Source: an uncultured Anaerolineales bacterium (lineage in GTDB: Bacteria; Chloroflexota; Anaerolineae; Anaerolineales; UBA6663). From it: 64,000 nt of DNA. The notes below the pieces were generated by a model. That model searched no databases. It saw only the letters and a list, made by a program, of their open reading frames with translations, and was not told the origin of the DNA. Numbering within the stretch: position 1 is the stretch's first letter; each line of letters begins with the position of its first letter. Of this stretch, positions 51,980 to 61,082 are shown one piece after another. The stretch lies in the NCBI GenBank assembly GCA_937952305.1, contig CALFZO010000194.1:1-64000 (forward strand). Reading direction: 5' to 3'. Position numbers and translations under genes: made by a program.

Positions 51980-54900
51980 TCAGGCGTCACCGACTAGTTG
52001 CAAGAAGGCTGTGACCGCCACGGAGTCGAAGTGGGTGCCGGCCTGGGCGCGGATATAGGCGAGCGCCTGTTCCTGCGGCCAGGCCGGGCGATACGGCCGG
52101 TCGCTGGTCAGCGCGTCCCACACATCCACCACCGCAAACAGGCGCGCGGCCAGCGGGATCTGGTCGCCGCGCAAGCCGCGCGGGTAGCCGGTGCCGTCCC
52201 ATTTTTCGTGATGGCAGTAGGGGATGTCCAGTGCCGGCCGCAGATACGGGATCGGCGCGAGCAGTTCATGGGCGTAAGCGGGGTGGCGGCGCATGACATC
52301 CCATTCCTCGGCAGTCAGCGGCCCGGGCTTGCGCAGGATCGCGTCCGGGATGCCCATCTTGCCGATGTCGTGCAGCAGCGCGCCGCGCCGGAGGTGCACG
52401 ATCTCGGCCTCGTCCAGGCCGAAGGCGCGGGCCAGGCGCACGGTCAGATCGGTGACGCGCTGGGTGTGGCCCTCCGTCTCCTGATCGCGCAGGTCGAGCG
52501 CGCGCGACCAGCCCTCCAACGTGGTGTCATAGGCCACCATCAGTTCCAGATGCTTGCGCTGGAGCCCGTCCAGCAGTTCGGCGTTGTCCACGGCAATGGC
52601 GGCCTGCCCGGCCAGCGCCTCCAGGAAGTCCTGCCACTCCGCCTCCGGCCGCAGCGGGCTGCGCCGGAAGACCTCCAATACGCCCTTCACCTGGCCGCGC
52701 GTGACGAGCGGCGCGCAGGCGTAGCCCACAAACCCCTCCTCGGCGGCCAACTCCGCGCGCAGGAACGGCGGCGAGAGCGCGCCGAGATCGGCCACCACGC
52801 TGGGCCGCAGGTCGAAGGCGGCCTGCCCGGCCTGGCCCTCGCCCAGGCGCAGCTGCGTGCGCGTGACCGCGTCGCCGCGGAAGCCGCGCCCGAGCAGATA
52901 GACGAGCGCGTAGTGGCGCGTGTCGAACTTGAGCAGGGCGGCGGCGTCAACGCTCAGCTCAGCCTGCACGTGCTCGAGCACAACGCCCAACGTCAGGCGC
53001 ATGTCGAAGCTGGAGGTGATGGCGATGTCGATAGCGCGCAGGGCGGCCAGGCGCCGCAGCCGCAATTCGGTCTGCTCATGCAAACTGGCGCGCTGCAGGG
53101 CAGTGGCGGTGATGTCGCCGATCGCGGTCAGCACGCGCACATCAGCGTCGGTGATTTCACCGCGGCGCGCCAGCCACAGCGCGCCGATGGTCTGCCGGTC
53201 GGCGATGAGCGGCACACAGACCCCCGCGCGCAGATCGCCCAGGCGCTCCGCCGGCGCGAGGCGCAGTTCCGTGCCCAGGTCCTGGCTGCGGAAGGGCTGA
53301 CTCGTCGCGATCACGTAGCCGCTGACGCCCTGGCCGGCCGGGAGACGCTCGCCCGTCAGCGGCGCCCACTGCCCGCCGGCCAGCTCCAGCAGCGCGCCGC
53401 CGGTGGCCGTGTCCAGGCTGACCAGGGCGGCGGCGTCCGCGTTGAGCAGGCGCAGCAGTTGCTCCAGAATCACGGGCGGCATCTCGGCCCGGCTGGGCGC
53501 GGCGCGTAAAGCGGCCGACACCTGCACGATCGCCTCCAGCTCGTCGTGGTGCTGCTTGCGCTCGGTGATATCGCGGTAGTTGACGACGATGGCCTCGACG
53601 CCGGGCTCGTGGAGCGCGTTGGTGCCGATGGCCTCGGCCCAGCGCCAGCTCCCGTCGGGATGCCGCACGCGGAATTGCGCCGGCAGGCCGCTGCCGTTGC
53701 GGCCGGCCAGGCCGAGCAGGAGCTGTTGCAGCCGGTCGGCGTCTTCCGGGTGCACCAGCGCCAACGCGTTCTGGCCGAGCAGCTCCGGCTCGCTGTAGCC
53801 GGACAGGCGCGCAGTGGAGGGGCTGGCGTACACGATCCGGCCGGCGGGGTCCACCAGGATGATGGCGTCGGCGATGTTGGCGATCAGGGCCGCAAAGCGC
53901 CGTTCGCGCTGCGCCAGGGCGGTCTCGGCCGTGCGGCGTTCGGTGATGTCGTGATAATTGAAGACCAGGGCCTGCACGTTCGGGTCCTGGAGCAGGTTGG
54001 TGACGGTGGTCTCGATCCAGCGCCAGGTGCCGTCGCGATGGCGCAGGCGGTACTGGGCCGTGAAGGCCGCGCCCGGCGTGGGCGTGAGGTCGGCCAGCCG
54101 GCTGAGCACGGCCGGCCGGTCATCGGCATGGATCAAGCGCAGCGGATCACGGCCGAGCATCTCTTCCGAGGTGTAACCCAGAATCCGCTCGGCGGAAGCG
54201 CTGACATACTCCACCCGGCCGTCGGCGTTGAGCAGCGTGATGGCGTCTGAGCTCTTCTCGATGAGCGCGCGAAAGCGCTGCTCGCGGGCGGCCAGCGCCA
54301 CGGCGGCGCGGCGGCGCTGGGCCGCCTCTTCGCGCAGCGCCTCGGCCTGATGCTGGACCTCGGCGTAAAGGTAAGCGTTCTCGTAGGCCACGGCCAGTTG
54401 GGCGGCCAGCAGCTTCGCCAGGCGCTCGTCGTCCTCGACGAACTCCGCCAGGCCGAGCTTGTCCGTCAGATAGAGCAGGCCGTAAATCTGGGCGGCCGTG
54501 GCCACCGGCACCCCCAGGAAAGACCGGAACGGCGCATGCGAGGCCGGGAAGCTGGCCCGGCCGTCGGCCAGCGGCTGGGGCGGGCAGCGCACGGGCCGGC
54601 GCGTGGCCAGCACGGCGGCGGCCACGCCCCGGTCCACCAGGGGCGCCTCGAGGTGGCCGGCCGTCTCCACATCCAGGCCAGTGGTGACGAACGCGCGCAG
54701 CGCCTGGCCGTCGTCGTCCAGGATCGCGGCGGCGGCGAAGTGGGCGCCGATCAGCTGCCGGGCGGCGTGCAGGCTGCGCACCAGCAGGCGGTGCGGATCA
54801 CGCTCCGCGGCCAGCTCCACGCCCAGGTCCACCAGCAGCGCCAGGCGCCGGTTGCTGATCTCCAGCGCCTCGGCGTTGCGGGCCAGCGTGTCTGAGACCA

Positions 54901-55330
54901 GCCGGACGTGCTGCCGTTCGAACTCGGCCGGAGCCGCCGGCGTCAGCGCCAGAGCGGCGGCCGGCTGACCCAGGGCGGCATGGACGGTCTCCAAGACCAC
55001 CTGGGGCTCCACCGGTTTGAAGAGCACGTACGCGACCCCGCAGGCCCGCGCCAGGGCCTCGGCCTCGCGCGACAGATAGGTGGCGGTGTAGAAGATGACG
55101 GGCGTGGCCGCGATGTCCGGCTCGGCGCGCAGCCGCTGGACGAACTCGTAGCCGTCCATCGTCGGCATGAGGATGTCCGCAATGACGAGGTCCGGCCGCT
55201 CGGCCCGCGCCCGCGCCAGGGCCTCCTGGCCGTCGGCGGCCTCCAGCACGCGATGGCCGGCGTAGCCGAGCAAGGTCGTCAGGACGTCGCGGTTGGCGGG
55301 CCGGTCGTCGGCGATCAGGATCAGGGCCAT
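51980..55330 (-). CDS. Receiver-GAF-PAS-PAS-GAF-GAF-HD-GYP c-di-GMP phosphodiesterase-like protein
   Basis: A 1116-residue signalling protein. The receiver (1-120) has phospho-acceptor Asp52 (ADILMP) and a helical linker follows. GAF 1 is at about 165-320. Two PAS domains span about 345-465 and 470-590, each ending in D-I-T-E-R. GAF 2 is at about 600-750 and GAF 3 at about 765-905. The HD-GYP domain (about 925-1110) has HDIGK (987-991) and HHEKWDGTGYPRGL (1040-1053). HD-GYP domains hydrolyse cyclic di-GMP with two or three metals; all seen ligand motifs are intact. The ATG at 55330 is 2 bases after the stop of the receiver protein upstream. Confidence 0.93.
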   Translation of the reverse strand: MALILIADDRPANRDVLTTLLGYAGHRVLEAADGQEALARARAERPDLVIADILMPTMDGYEFVQRLRAEPDIAATPVIFYTATYLSREAEALARACGVAYVLFKPVEPQVVLETVHAALGQPAAALALTPAAPAEFERQHVRLVSDTLARNAEALEISNRRLALLVDLGVELAAERDPHRLLVRSLHAARQLIGAHFAAAAILDDDGQALRAFVTTGLDVETAGHLEAPLVDRGVAAAVLATRRPVRCPPQPLADGRASFPASHAPFRSFLGVPVATAAQIYGLLYLTDKLGLAEFVEDDERLAKLLAAQLAVAYENAYLYAEVQHQAEALREEAAQRRRAAVALAAREQRFRALIEKSSDAITLLNADGRVEYVSASAERILGYTSEEMLGRDPLRLIHADDRPAVLSRLADLTPTPGAAFTAQYRLRHRDGTWRWIETTVTNLLQDPNVQALVFNYHDITERRTAETALAQRERRFAALIANIADAIILVDPAGRIVYASPSTARLSGYSEPELLGQNALALVHPEDADRLQQLLLGLAGRNGSGLPAQFRVRHPDGSWRWAEAIGTNALHEPGVEAIVVNYRDITERKQHHDELEAIVQVSAALRAAPSRAEMPPVILEQLLRLLNADAAALVSLDTATGGALLELAGGQWAPLTGERLPAGQGVSGYVIATSQPFRSQDLGTELRLAPAERLGDLRAGVCVPLIADRQTIGALWLARRGEITDADVRVLTAIGDITATALQRASLHEQTELRLRRLAALRAIDIAITSSFDMRLTLGVVLEHVQAELSVDAAALLKFDTRHYALVYLLGRGFRGDAVTRTQLRLGEGQAGQAAFDLRPSVVADLGALSPPFLRAELAAEEGFVGYACAPLVTRGQVKGVLEVFRRSPLRPEAEWQDFLEALAGQAAIAVDNAELLDGLQRKHLELMVAYDTTLEGWSRALDLRDQETEGHTQRVTDLTVRLARAFGLDEAEIVHLRRGALLHDIGKMGIPDAILRKPGPLTAEEWDVMRRHPAYAHELLAPIPYLRPALDIPYCHHEKWDGTGYPRGLRGDQIPLAARLFAVVDVWDALTSDRPYRPAWPQEQALAYIRAQAGTHFDSVAVTAFLQLVGDA

Positions 55331-55332
55331 GC

Positions 55333-55704
55333 TCAACCCCGCTTTCTCAGGAAAGCCTCCACCTGGCCTGTGAACCGTTCCGGGTCGATGGGCTTGCTGA
55401 GGTAGCCGTCAAAACCCGCCGCCAGCACGCGCTCGCGATCGCCCACCATCGCGTACGCGGTCACGGCCACCACCGGGATGGCGCCCAGCCGGTCCGCCTG
55501 CTTGAGGCCGCGCATCACGGCGAACCCGTCCAGGCCCGGCAGTTGCAGGTCGCACAAGACCAGGTCCGGCGGGGCCTGGCGGGCGGCGAGCAGGGCCGCC
55601 TCGCCGCTGTCGACGCCGACCAGGGTGTGTCCGGCGGCCTCCAGCAGGTACGTCACCAGTTCCAGACTGTCGCGGTTGTCTTCGACGACCAGAATGCGCG
55701 CCAT
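55333..55704 (-). CDS. Single-domain response regulator
   Basis: A 123-residue receiver domain without output. D9, phospho-acceptor Asp52 (VLCDLQLPG), Thr in VVAVTAYA and Lys in YLSKPID are all present. Such stand-alone receivers shuttle phosphate in a relay or act by protein contact. It sits 27 bases after the kinase gene and 2 bases before the HD-GYP gene, so it is a probable relay intermediate or a competing phosphate sink. Confidence 0.93.
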   Translation of the reverse strand: MARILVVEDNRDSLELVTYLLEAAGHTLVGVDSGEAALLAARQAPPDLVLCDLQLPGLDGFAVMRGLKQADRLGAIPVVAVTAYAMVGDRERVLAAGFDGYLSKPIDPERFTGQVEAFLRKRG

Positions 55705-55731
55705 GGCCGGTGACCGTCCTTGGCCGGCGCG

Positions 55732-56868
55732 TCACGCGCGCCCGGCGTCGGGGAGGACGAGCGCAAACGTGCTGCCGCGTCCCGGCTCGCTTTCGTAACG
55801 GATCCGCGCGCCCATCAGCCCGGCCAGCCGCTGGCTGAGGTAGAGGCCCAGGCCGGTACCATCCGGGCGCTGGGCCTCCGGCGCCGAGAGCTGCGCGAAG
55901 GCCTGGAACAGCTGGGCGCGGTCCTCCGGCCGGATGCCGGCGCCCGTGTCCTGCACCACCAGCTCGGTCCAGCTCTGCCCGGCCTCCTGGCGGCGGTCGG
56001 CGCGCAGCCACACGTCACCGCGGTCGGTAAACTTGATCGCGTTGCCGACCAGGTTGATCAGGATCTGGTGCAGGGCGCGCCGGTCCGCCCAGACGCTAAG
56101 CGCCGCGCCGGAGGCGGCCACCGTGAAGCGCAGGCCCTTGGCCTCGGCCAGCGGGCGCAGCGCGGACGCCACCTCCTCCATCACGCTCTGACAGTCGATG
56201 AGCTCCAGGTTCACGTCCACCTTGCCGGACTCGAGCTTGACCAGGTCCAGCAGGTCGTTGATGAGCGCGAGCAGGTGGCGGGCGTTGGTCTGGATCGTGC
56301 GGAGTTGACGCTCCTGGTCCGCGGCGAGCGGGCCGGGCAGTTTCATGAGCAGCGTGCCCGTGAAACCCAGAATGGCGTTCAGGGGGGTGCGCAGTTCGTG
56401 GCTCATCGCGGCCAGGAAACGGTCCTTGGCCCGGATCGCCCGGCCCAGCTCCTCGTTCTTCTCCTGCAGCGCCTGCTGGATGCGGCGCCGTTCGGTCACG
56501 TCGCGGATGGAACTGATGACGAGGTGCTCGGTCTCCGTCTCCAGCGGGCTCAGGCTGATCTCCACCGGAAATTCCTGGCCGTCTTTGCGCCGCCCGTACA
56601 GGTCCAGCCCGACCCCCATCGGCCGCACGCGCGGCTCGTCGAAGTAAGCGCGGCGGTGCCGAGGATGCTGAAGGTGGAAACGTTCCGGCACCAGCAGCTC
56701 GACGATCTGGCCGAGCAACTCCTGGCGCGTGTAACCGAACAGGGCCTCCGTCTGGGAATTGATCAGGACGATGCGGCCGGCGTGGTCGACGATCACCATC
56801 GCGTCCGGCGCCGACTCGAGCAGTGCGCGGAATTTTCTCTCGTCGCGTTCGCGGTTGTTGCCGGACAT
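55732..56868 (-). CDS. PAS sensor histidine kinase
   Basis: A 378-residue soluble kinase. A PAS domain (about 10-125, ending SIRDVTERR) is followed by a short coiled coil and HisKA with MSHELRTPLNAILGF (His157). HATPase_c has the N box (NLVGNAIKFT), G1 (DTGAGI) and G2 (GTGLGLYLSQRLAGLMG). No membrane helix is seen, so it probably senses a cytoplasmic signal. The ribosome binding site GGAG lies 7 bases before the ATG and can be hidden in a hairpin (see the leader feature). Confidence 0.94.
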   Translation of the reverse strand: MSGNNRERDERKFRALLESAPDAMVIVDHAGRIVLINSQTEALFGYTRQELLGQIVELLVPERFHLQHPRHRRAYFDEPRVRPMGVGLDLYGRRKDGQEFPVEISLSPLETETEHLVISSIRDVTERRRIQQALQEKNEELGRAIRAKDRFLAAMSHELRTPLNAILGFTGTLLMKLPGPLAADQERQLRTIQTNARHLLALINDLLDLVKLESGKVDVNLELIDCQSVMEEVASALRPLAEAKGLRFTVAASGAALSVWADRRALHQILINLVGNAIKFTDRGDVWLRADRRQEAGQSWTELVVQDTGAGIRPEDRAQLFQAFAQLSAPEAQRPDGTGLGLYLSQRLAGLMGARIRYESEPGRGSTFALVLPDAGRA

Positions 56869-56874
56869 GGCCGT

Positions 56875-56973
56875 TCTCCATCCCGGCGGGCGATGGAGAG
56901 GCGCTGCGACGCTGCCCCGTCAGGCGATCGGCCAGAGCCTCAAGACTAACTGGTTGGCCCGCTCTCCATCGCC
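56875..56973 (-). promoter_or_regulatory. Candidate translational switch in the leader of the PAS kinase operon
   Basis: Read on the minus strand: GGCGATGGAGAG (56973-56962), 61 bases, then CTCTCCATCGCC (56900-56889), a perfect 12-bp inverted repeat. The middle of the second arm, TCTCCATC (56899-56892), can also pair with GATGGAGA (56882-56875), which contains the Shine-Dalgarno GGAG of the kinase, across a 9-base loop. The two pairings are mutually exclusive: the first frees the ribosome site, the second hides it. No known riboswitch class is recognised. Confidence 0.5.
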
Positions 56974-57153
56974 GCTGGACTGATCGACTGGCCCCCTGCG
57001 CGAGGTCAAAGCAACATGGATCGAACCCATCTAATTATGACTCCTTTTATCAAATTAGAGACCTAGTTCTTTGGCGCTCTTTGACTCGACGTAAAATCCG
57101 CTGGCGGCCGGCGCAGTCCAGGCCGGAGATTTTGCGGGGTAGATCTGAGGGAC
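56974..57153. other. Intergenic region, comparatively AT-rich
   Basis: Between the kinase leader and the terminator of the ligase operon lie about 180 bases with the only long AT-rich run of this part (57030-57100). I see TAAAAT at 57092-57097 but no gene in the right position for it. Nothing else is supported. Confidence 0.4.
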
Positions 57154-57216
57154 AAAAAGCCGCGCCGTCACGGGCGGGCTGGCCTGGCTAGCGGCCAGCC
57201 GCGCTGTGACGGCGCG
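57154..57216 (-). terminator. Terminator of the ATP-grasp operon
   Basis: On the minus strand a long stem forms from arms 57206-57216 and 57161-57171 (11 bp) plus an inner 8-bp stem (57193-57200 with 57177-57184). It is followed by T5 (57158-57154). It lies just after the stop of the gene at 57239. Confidence 0.85.
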
Positions 57217-57238
57217 ACTCGACGGGGACGGGCCGGCC

Positions 57239-58453
57239 CTACATCTCGGCCGACGAGCGTTTGGGCGGCATGACGGCCAGAAAATCGTGCGCGAAGCGCT
57301 CGCCGTACTCGTCCAGGAGCGTCTGCACGCGCTGGGCGTCCGGCGCGGCCACGATCAGGCCGGCGTGGTTCTTCTTCTGCAGGCGCCAGACGATCTCGGG
57401 CTCGGTGTAGCCGCTGGTGTCCGGCCACTCCTGGGCTGACAGGCAGACCAGGATGCCGGCGTAATCGGCGCGCGGCGCGGGCAGCGGATAGGGTTCGCCG
57501 CGCAGCGCCGCGATCTCGATGCGCGCCCACTCGCGCCACAAGTTGAGGCCGCTGGCAAACTCCACCGTCTCGGCGATGTTGGCGCCGCCGACGCGCGCCG
57601 CGCACTCGATGAAGTAGAACTGCCCATCGGCGTCGGATTTCAGGAACTCGGCGTGCGTGGCGCCGCGCGTCATCCCCAGCGCCGTCAGCATGCGCTGGTT
57701 GGCAGCCACCAGGGCCTGGTGATCGGCCGAGGCGCGGTCCAGGGTGCGGGTGATGAAGACGCCGCCGTCCTGGTAGACGTTGAGCGGCGGGCGCCCATAC
57801 TGGCTGGCCGCCGCGAACAGCACCGCCCCGCCGTCCACGAGCGAATCGACGTGATAGACCTGGCCGGGCAGGTACTGCTCCAGGACGAAGTAAGACTGCT
57901 GGTCGCCCAGCCGGTCAAGCGTGCGCCAGAGCTGTTCGGAGTCGTACAGGCGCTGGATGCCCATGGAGCTGGCCTCCGAGCGCGGTTTGAGCAGCCACGG
58001 CGCCGGGACGCGCGCCATGAAAGCGCGCAGCTCGTCGTAGTTCACCACGCGCGTAAAGGCCGGCACACGCACGCCGCCGGCCTCGGCCACGGCGCGCATG
58101 GCCAGCTTGTCGCGAAAGTGGCGGGCCTGGCTCTCGCCCAGGCCGGGCAGGCGCATGTGCTCGCGCAGATGGGCGGCCGTCTCCACGTCGAAGTCGTCCA
58201 GGGCGACGATGGTGTCGATGTGACGGCCGCGCGCCAGGTAGGTGACGGCATGGACGATATCCGGCCGCGCCGACAGGGTCGCCATGAAGAACAGCTCGTC
58301 GATGCTGTCGCGCGCCCAAGCGTCGTCCTTGAACTTCTCATTGGCCACCAGCAGGACGTGGTGGCCCAGCTGCTTGGCGGCCTGCATGAAGGCGTTGCCT
58401 TTAAAGTAGCTGGCCAGGCAGAGCAGAGTCAGCGGGCGGTCGGTGATGGGCAT
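57239..58453 (-). CDS. ATP-grasp ligase 1
   Basis: A 404-residue enzyme. The N-terminal part is a Rossmann-like pre-ATP-grasp domain (about 10-120) and the ATP-grasp core follows (about 120-330). Visible pieces are the first ATP lysine strand PWLLKPRSEASSMGI, FVLEQYLPGQVYHVD and the Mg-binding FYFIECAARVGGANI. It resembles carboxylate-amine ligases of the carbamoyl-phosphate/biotin-carboxylase and D-Ala-D-Ala branch and probably joins a carboxylate to an amine. The ATG at 58453 (GGGAGG at about 8 bases) is preferred over an in-frame GTG at 58462. It is the last gene of the ligase operon. Substrates are unknown. Confidence 0.85.
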   Translation of the reverse strand: MPITDRPLTLLCLASYFKGNAFMQAAKQLGHHVLLVANEKFKDDAWARDSIDELFFMATLSARPDIVHAVTYLARGRHIDTIVALDDFDVETAAHLREHMRLPGLGESQARHFRDKLAMRAVAEAGGVRVPAFTRVVNYDELRAFMARVPAPWLLKPRSEASSMGIQRLYDSEQLWRTLDRLGDQQSYFVLEQYLPGQVYHVDSLVDGGAVLFAAASQYGRPPLNVYQDGGVFITRTLDRASADHQALVAANQRMLTALGMTRGATHAEFLKSDADGQFYFIECAARVGGANIAETVEFASGLNLWREWARIEIAALRGEPYPLPAPRADYAGILVCLSAQEWPDTSGYTEPEIVWRLQKKNHAGLIVAAPDAQRVQTLLDEYGERFAHDFLAVMPPKRSSAEM

Positions 58454-58501
58454 GGGCGGCACCTCCCAGGAAGCGCACCGGTCCGGAACCAGGCGCGCGG
58501 C

Positions 58502-59614
58502 TTACAGAACGCCTTCCTCGGTCTCGTGGATCAGCCGGTCCACCACCGCCTGCAGGCTGCCGGTGCGCTGGAAGGTGGCCAGCTGCCGGTCGGCGCTGGT
58601 GCCTTCCTCCAGGATGTGGTAGGCGTACTCCACCTCGCGCCGGCTGCCCAGTTCGTCCACGACGTCGCCGATAAACCAATCGATCATCTCGCGGATCAGT
58701 TCGCGGGCCGGGAGTTCCGTCTGCTTGCCCCAGTCGATCAGCTTGCCGTCCAGGCCGTAGCGCACCGCCCGCCACTTGTTCTCGTCGATCAGCGGGGTTG
58801 GGTAGACGCGGAAGGTCATGTTGTCCCGGCGCAGCTTCCAGGCCTTGTAGATCAGGGCCTGGAAGATCGCGGCGATGCTGATGGCCTCGTCCACGCGCGT
58901 GCACACGTCGCAGATGCGGAACTCCAGCGTGGGGTAGTTCTGGTTGGGGCGCGCGTCCCACCAGATCTTGGTGCCGTCGGGGATGCAGCCCGTGCGCACC
59001 AGCATCTCGCGCAGCTGCACAAACTCGCCGTGGGAGTTCAGCACCGGCGGGATGCCGGTGCGCGGGAAGTTGCGGAAGATGATGCTGCGGTAGCTCTTCA
59101 GGCCGGTGTCCTGGCCCACCCAGAAGGGCGAACTGGTGGACAGGCACAGCACGTGCGGCAGCATGTAGCGGACCATGTTCATGGCATCGATCAGGAACTC
59201 GGGGTCCTCGATGCCGATGTGGACGTGGGTGCCGAAGATGAGCAGCTGCTGGGCCAGCATCTGCATGTCCTGCTTGACGCCGGCGTAGCGGTCGAAGGGC
59301 GTGATCTCCTGCTCCAGCCAGTGCGAGAAGGGGTGCGCGCCGGCGGCCACGATCTTGAGCCCCTGCTTGGCGGCCAGCTCCATCACGCCGCGGCGCAGGC
59401 GCACCAGCTCTGCGCGCGCCTCGGCCGGCGTGCGGCAGACTTTGGTGCCGACCTCCACGATGGACTGGTGCAGCTCGGCCTTGATCTGCTCCGCCATCAC
59501 CATCTTGCCCTCGGCCAGCATCTCGGTGATGTACGAGCGGAGCTCACGCGTCTCGGGGTCGATGATCTGATACTCTTCTTCGATGCCGATGCTGAGGGAG
59601 GGCGGGTTCTGCAT
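58502..59614 (-). CDS. YbdK-type carboxylate-amine ligase (GCS2 family)
   Basis: A 370-residue enzyme of the glutamate-cysteine ligase 2 family. The family start LSIGIEEEYQIID (Glu residues of the metal site) is at 7-19, GTHVHIGIEDPEF lies in the middle and CLSTSSPFWVGQDTGL is typical. The usual activity is a weak gamma-glutamyl-cysteine ligation in vitro; the physiological role of most YbdK proteins is open. AGGAG precedes the ATG. It is embedded among three ATP-grasp ligases, so here it may use an unusual substrate pair, or make a short gamma-glutamyl precursor for the others. Confidence 0.92.
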   Translation of the reverse strand: MQNPPSLSIGIEEEYQIIDPETRELRSYITEMLAEGKMVMAEQIKAELHQSIVEVGTKVCRTPAEARAELVRLRRGVMELAAKQGLKIVAAGAHPFSHWLEQEITPFDRYAGVKQDMQMLAQQLLIFGTHVHIGIEDPEFLIDAMNMVRYMLPHVLCLSTSSPFWVGQDTGLKSYRSIIFRNFPRTGIPPVLNSHGEFVQLREMLVRTGCIPDGTKIWWDARPNQNYPTLEFRICDVCTRVDEAISIAAIFQALIYKAWKLRRDNMTFRVYPTPLIDENKWRAVRYGLDGKLIDWGKQTELPARELIREMIDWFIGDVVDELGSRREVEYAYHILEEGTSADRQLATFQRTGSLQAVVDRLIHETEEGVL

Positions 59615-59664
59615 GATCTCTCCTGGACAACGGAAGTCGGATTACCACAGCCGGCCGGGCCGGT

Positions 59665-61017
59665 CTACAAACGCTTCTCCACGATAAAGGTCGGCACGGT
59701 CGAGCCGCCGCCGGCGGTCACGTTGAGCAGCGACACGGTCGAGAGGCGCGTCAGGCAGCCGCTGACGTAGGCGCCGTACCAGATGTACGGGTTAGTGTCG
59801 AGCATCCGGTCGTAGATCTGCACCTGCTCGTCCACGTAGCTGGCGTACGGGAACTTGGGCAGCGGCACGCGCTTCTGGACGATGGTCGGCTCGGCCAGGG
59901 CGGCCTGCAGGGCGGCCTCCCACTCGGCCTGGTCCACTTCCCAGCCCAGCACGATGCCTTTGCCGCCGTACTCGTCGTTGGGCTTGAGCACAAACTCGTT
60001 CTTGTATTTGGCCAGGAACGGCAGCAGGTCGATGTGGCCGCCGCCGTAGGTGGTGTGGCGCTCGGCCATCAGGCGCGTCCACGGCACATAGCGCTCGATG
60101 GCCTGGCGCTCGGCCGGCGTGAACAGGCGCGCGTTGGCCTCGTCGCTGAGCACGGCCAGGCTGGCCTTCTTGTGCAGGATCTTGCACGCGAACGGGTTGA
60201 CCATGCACACGGCCCGGTCGCGCACGGCGCGGATGACCGGATGGTCCAGACCGCCGCGCTGGACCAACTCGCTGATCAGGACGCGCTTGTAGATGACGTG
60301 GACCGGGGCGCCGGCGGCATACAGCTTGCCGTTCTGGTAGGTCACGTCGCGCGGGTCGGCGATGACGCACTCGTAGCCCTGCGCCTGGAAGTAGTCGCGG
60401 AAGAGCACGAACTCGCTGTAGGTGGGCACCTCGTGCCAGTCCAGGATCGCCAGACGCGGCTTCTCGGTCCCGCCCCACTGGCGGTAGCTGTCCAGCAGCG
60501 CGTGCAGCATATGGTGGCGGCCGGGCAGCGGGCGGACGTCGTAGGCCTTCTCGAACTCGCGCATCACCGGCAGGGCGTAGAACACGTCCGTCAGCACGTC
60601 GTTGTAGGCGATGGCGGCCGGGGTTTCGGCGTTGTACTCGGTCAGGTAGAGGTGGTCAGCCTCGTCGAAGAAGGTGTCCATGCGCGCCGTCGGGCTGGGC
60701 ACGCGGAAGCCGGGGTCCAGGTGCACCAGCTCCTCCTCCCATTCGTTGAGGCGGAACTGGTAGCGGAAGTCGGCGTCGGTCAGGGCGGCGGTGTGGGCCT
60801 TCTGGAAGGCCGGCATGATGGCGCGGATAGCGCCCTGGATGGCGCGGTACTCCTCCGGCCGCAGGAACCGCGGCCGCAGCACCGTGCACAGCGGCCGGTC
60901 GCCGAAGAACAGCCCGCGCCGGCGCTGCTGCTCGGTCAACTGCCCGTACGTCTCGGCCGCGGTGGCCGGGTCCAGCAGCGCATGGTAGGCGTCGATGGTC
61001 TCGCGGACGGTGTTCAT
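59665..61017 (-). CDS. ATP-grasp ligase 2 (GSP-synthase/circularly permuted-like)
   Basis: A 450-residue protein. It has an acidic N-terminal half with LNEWEEELVHLDPG and LTEYNAETPAAIAYND (about 125-185), like the pre-ATP-grasp domain of glutathionylspermidine-synthase-like proteins. A C-terminal ATP-grasp half follows: KILHKKASLAVLSDE, a FVLKPNDEYGGKGIVLG nucleotide loop (about 340-356) and a strand TIVQKRV. The layout resembles the circularly permuted ATP-grasp group, although I could not confirm the permutation. GGGAG precedes the ATG. Substrates are unknown; it is the second gene of the ligase operon. Confidence 0.8.
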   Translation of the reverse strand: MNTVRETIDAYHALLDPATAAETYGQLTEQQRRRGLFFGDRPLCTVLRPRFLRPEEYRAIQGAIRAIMPAFQKAHTAALTDADFRYQFRLNEWEEELVHLDPGFRVPSPTARMDTFFDEADHLYLTEYNAETPAAIAYNDVLTDVFYALPVMREFEKAYDVRPLPGRHHMLHALLDSYRQWGGTEKPRLAILDWHEVPTYSEFVLFRDYFQAQGYECVIADPRDVTYQNGKLYAAGAPVHVIYKRVLISELVQRGGLDHPVIRAVRDRAVCMVNPFACKILHKKASLAVLSDEANARLFTPAERQAIERYVPWTRLMAERHTTYGGGHIDLLPFLAKYKNEFVLKPNDEYGGKGIVLGWEVDQAEWEAALQAALAEPTIVQKRVPLPKFPYASYVDEQVQIYDRMLDTNPYIWYGAYVSGCLTRLSTVSLLNVTAGGGSTVPTFIVEKRL

Positions 61018-61082
61018 CGCACTCTCCCATCTCGCCCGGCTCCCGGCCGCGTCGGCCAGCGCACGCGGGAGCCGGGGTCAGG

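Noticed and set aside
57000..57060. On the minus strand a GGGTTCGATCC word resembles a tRNA T-arm.
   Set aside because: The stem around it pairs only four bases, no acceptor or anticodon stem could be matched around it, and no CCA-like end is present.
57092..57097. TAAAAT on the plus strand upstream of 57239.
   Set aside because: No plus-strand gene follows, and the TTGACT word before it is only four bases away, so it is not a promoter.
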